From: Ashinkailepas kermadecensis
Lineage: Eukaryota > Arthropoda > Thecostraca > Neolepadidae
Length of the DNA stretch: 64,000 nucleotides
Direction: 5' to 3'
Assembly (NCBI GenBank): GCA_034440615.1
Contig: JAOTOM010004027.1
Location: 1-64,000 of the forward strand
Of this stretch, positions 63,601 to 64,000 are shown piece after piece. The translations under genes were made by a program, and so were the position numbers. The first letter of the stretch is position 1; each line of letters begins with the position of its first letter. Below the pieces are notes generated by a model. It searched no databases, was not told the origin of the DNA, and was given only the letters and a program-made list of their open reading frames with translations.

Positions 63601-64000
63601 CTAGAGCGGCATTGGAAGGCCAGTAGGTCCAGTAAAGTATTTCACTGTAAGCATGTTACCGTTGCCCTGAGCTTCCGTGAGGCCTTTTTTCCTTTCACGT
63701 GTTGCAACTACTTTGTACTGCCTTGAGGTCGTTGTACCATTAGCATTGCTACCACTGCATTCGGCTGCAGTAAGATCCAACCATCAAACCATTGAAAATG
63801 TTAGGCTGACCTCGAAAGCCACCCAGCTCACTTGTGAAGCAGGAAGCATTCCCATGCTTTAATTTTACTCGCGAGTATCTCGTTGAATAGTGGGGGGGGG
63901 GGTCAGCCAACCCAAAAGATTCCACGGAATGTCTGAATGTTCGTGGAGAATGTCCTATCAAATGTGGAGAATGGTAGAAGACAAACAGTTCCAAGATCAG
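63601..64000. other. No gene recognised
   Basis: Contains a G-run of about ten bases at 63892. No coding signal was seen before the window ends. Confidence 0.5.

Overview
The window reads as a repeat-saturated arthropod genome, probably a crustacean. Several stretches are built from the arthropod telomere-type pentamer TTAGG/CCTAA. The recognisable mobile elements are typical of arthropods: a Jockey-like and a CR1/L2-like non-LTR retrotransposon, an RNase H bearing LINE tail, mariner-like and Merlin-like transposases, and tRNA-derived SINE heads. The few host-type exons have spliceosomal boundaries. No species can be assigned from sequence alone, and no bacterial operon logic applies.

Layout. 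1-4330: a decayed Jockey-type retrotransposon on the minus strand (ORF1 with zinc knuckles, ORF2 with endonuclease and reverse transcriptase). 4330-9900: AT-rich sequence, a (TA)n block and an RNase H relic. 10014-10321: one GC-rich exon encoding a signal peptide, a PAN/apple-like segment and the start of a C-type lectin domain. 10330-12785, 27160-28855 and 31380-36285: long, very degenerate arrays with a period of about 21 bp. 13035-15560: duplications, a 72-bp minisatellite, an inverted GTAC-rich array and a mariner relic. 15960-17870 and several later segments: AGGTCA-rich elements with palindromic GC-rich ends. 20353-20516: a cluster of CTCF-like motifs. 24604-26683: a LINE 3' end and a foldback element. 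29800-30270 and 39165-39935: two copies of one inverted-repeat element. 41920-43346: a gene or pseudogene carrying a Ulp1/C48 protease domain, abutting a 275-bp satellite array (43346-46790). 47640-48800: a Merlin-like transposon relic with long inverted repeats. 49010-50700: a foldback element and a second CR1/L2-like LINE.

50844-63272 is the best candidate for a host gene, on the plus strand. Four exons (54949-55149, 59226-59366, 61332-61440, 63150-63272) have plausible splice sites and mutually compatible phases. They encode a coiled-coil segment followed by C-terminal linker-like sequence, reminiscent of TRIM/RBCC proteins. Two short upstream exons (50844-50887, 51086-51126) are compatible with each other and may be the 5' end of the same gene; at least one connecting exon is unidentified. 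Several exon borders of this gene are embedded in tandem repeats whose units copy the splice site itself: 21 units of 95 bp before exon 54949, about 22 units of 21 bp after it, a duplicated acceptor before exon 61332, and eight 40-bp units across its donor.

The main novelties are these splice-site-bearing minisatellites, the 21-bp degenerate arrays shared by three loci, the recurrence of AGGTCA direct repeats with 4-bp spacing in several elements, and a dispersed short repeat whose copies keep a hairpin through compensatory-looking changes.
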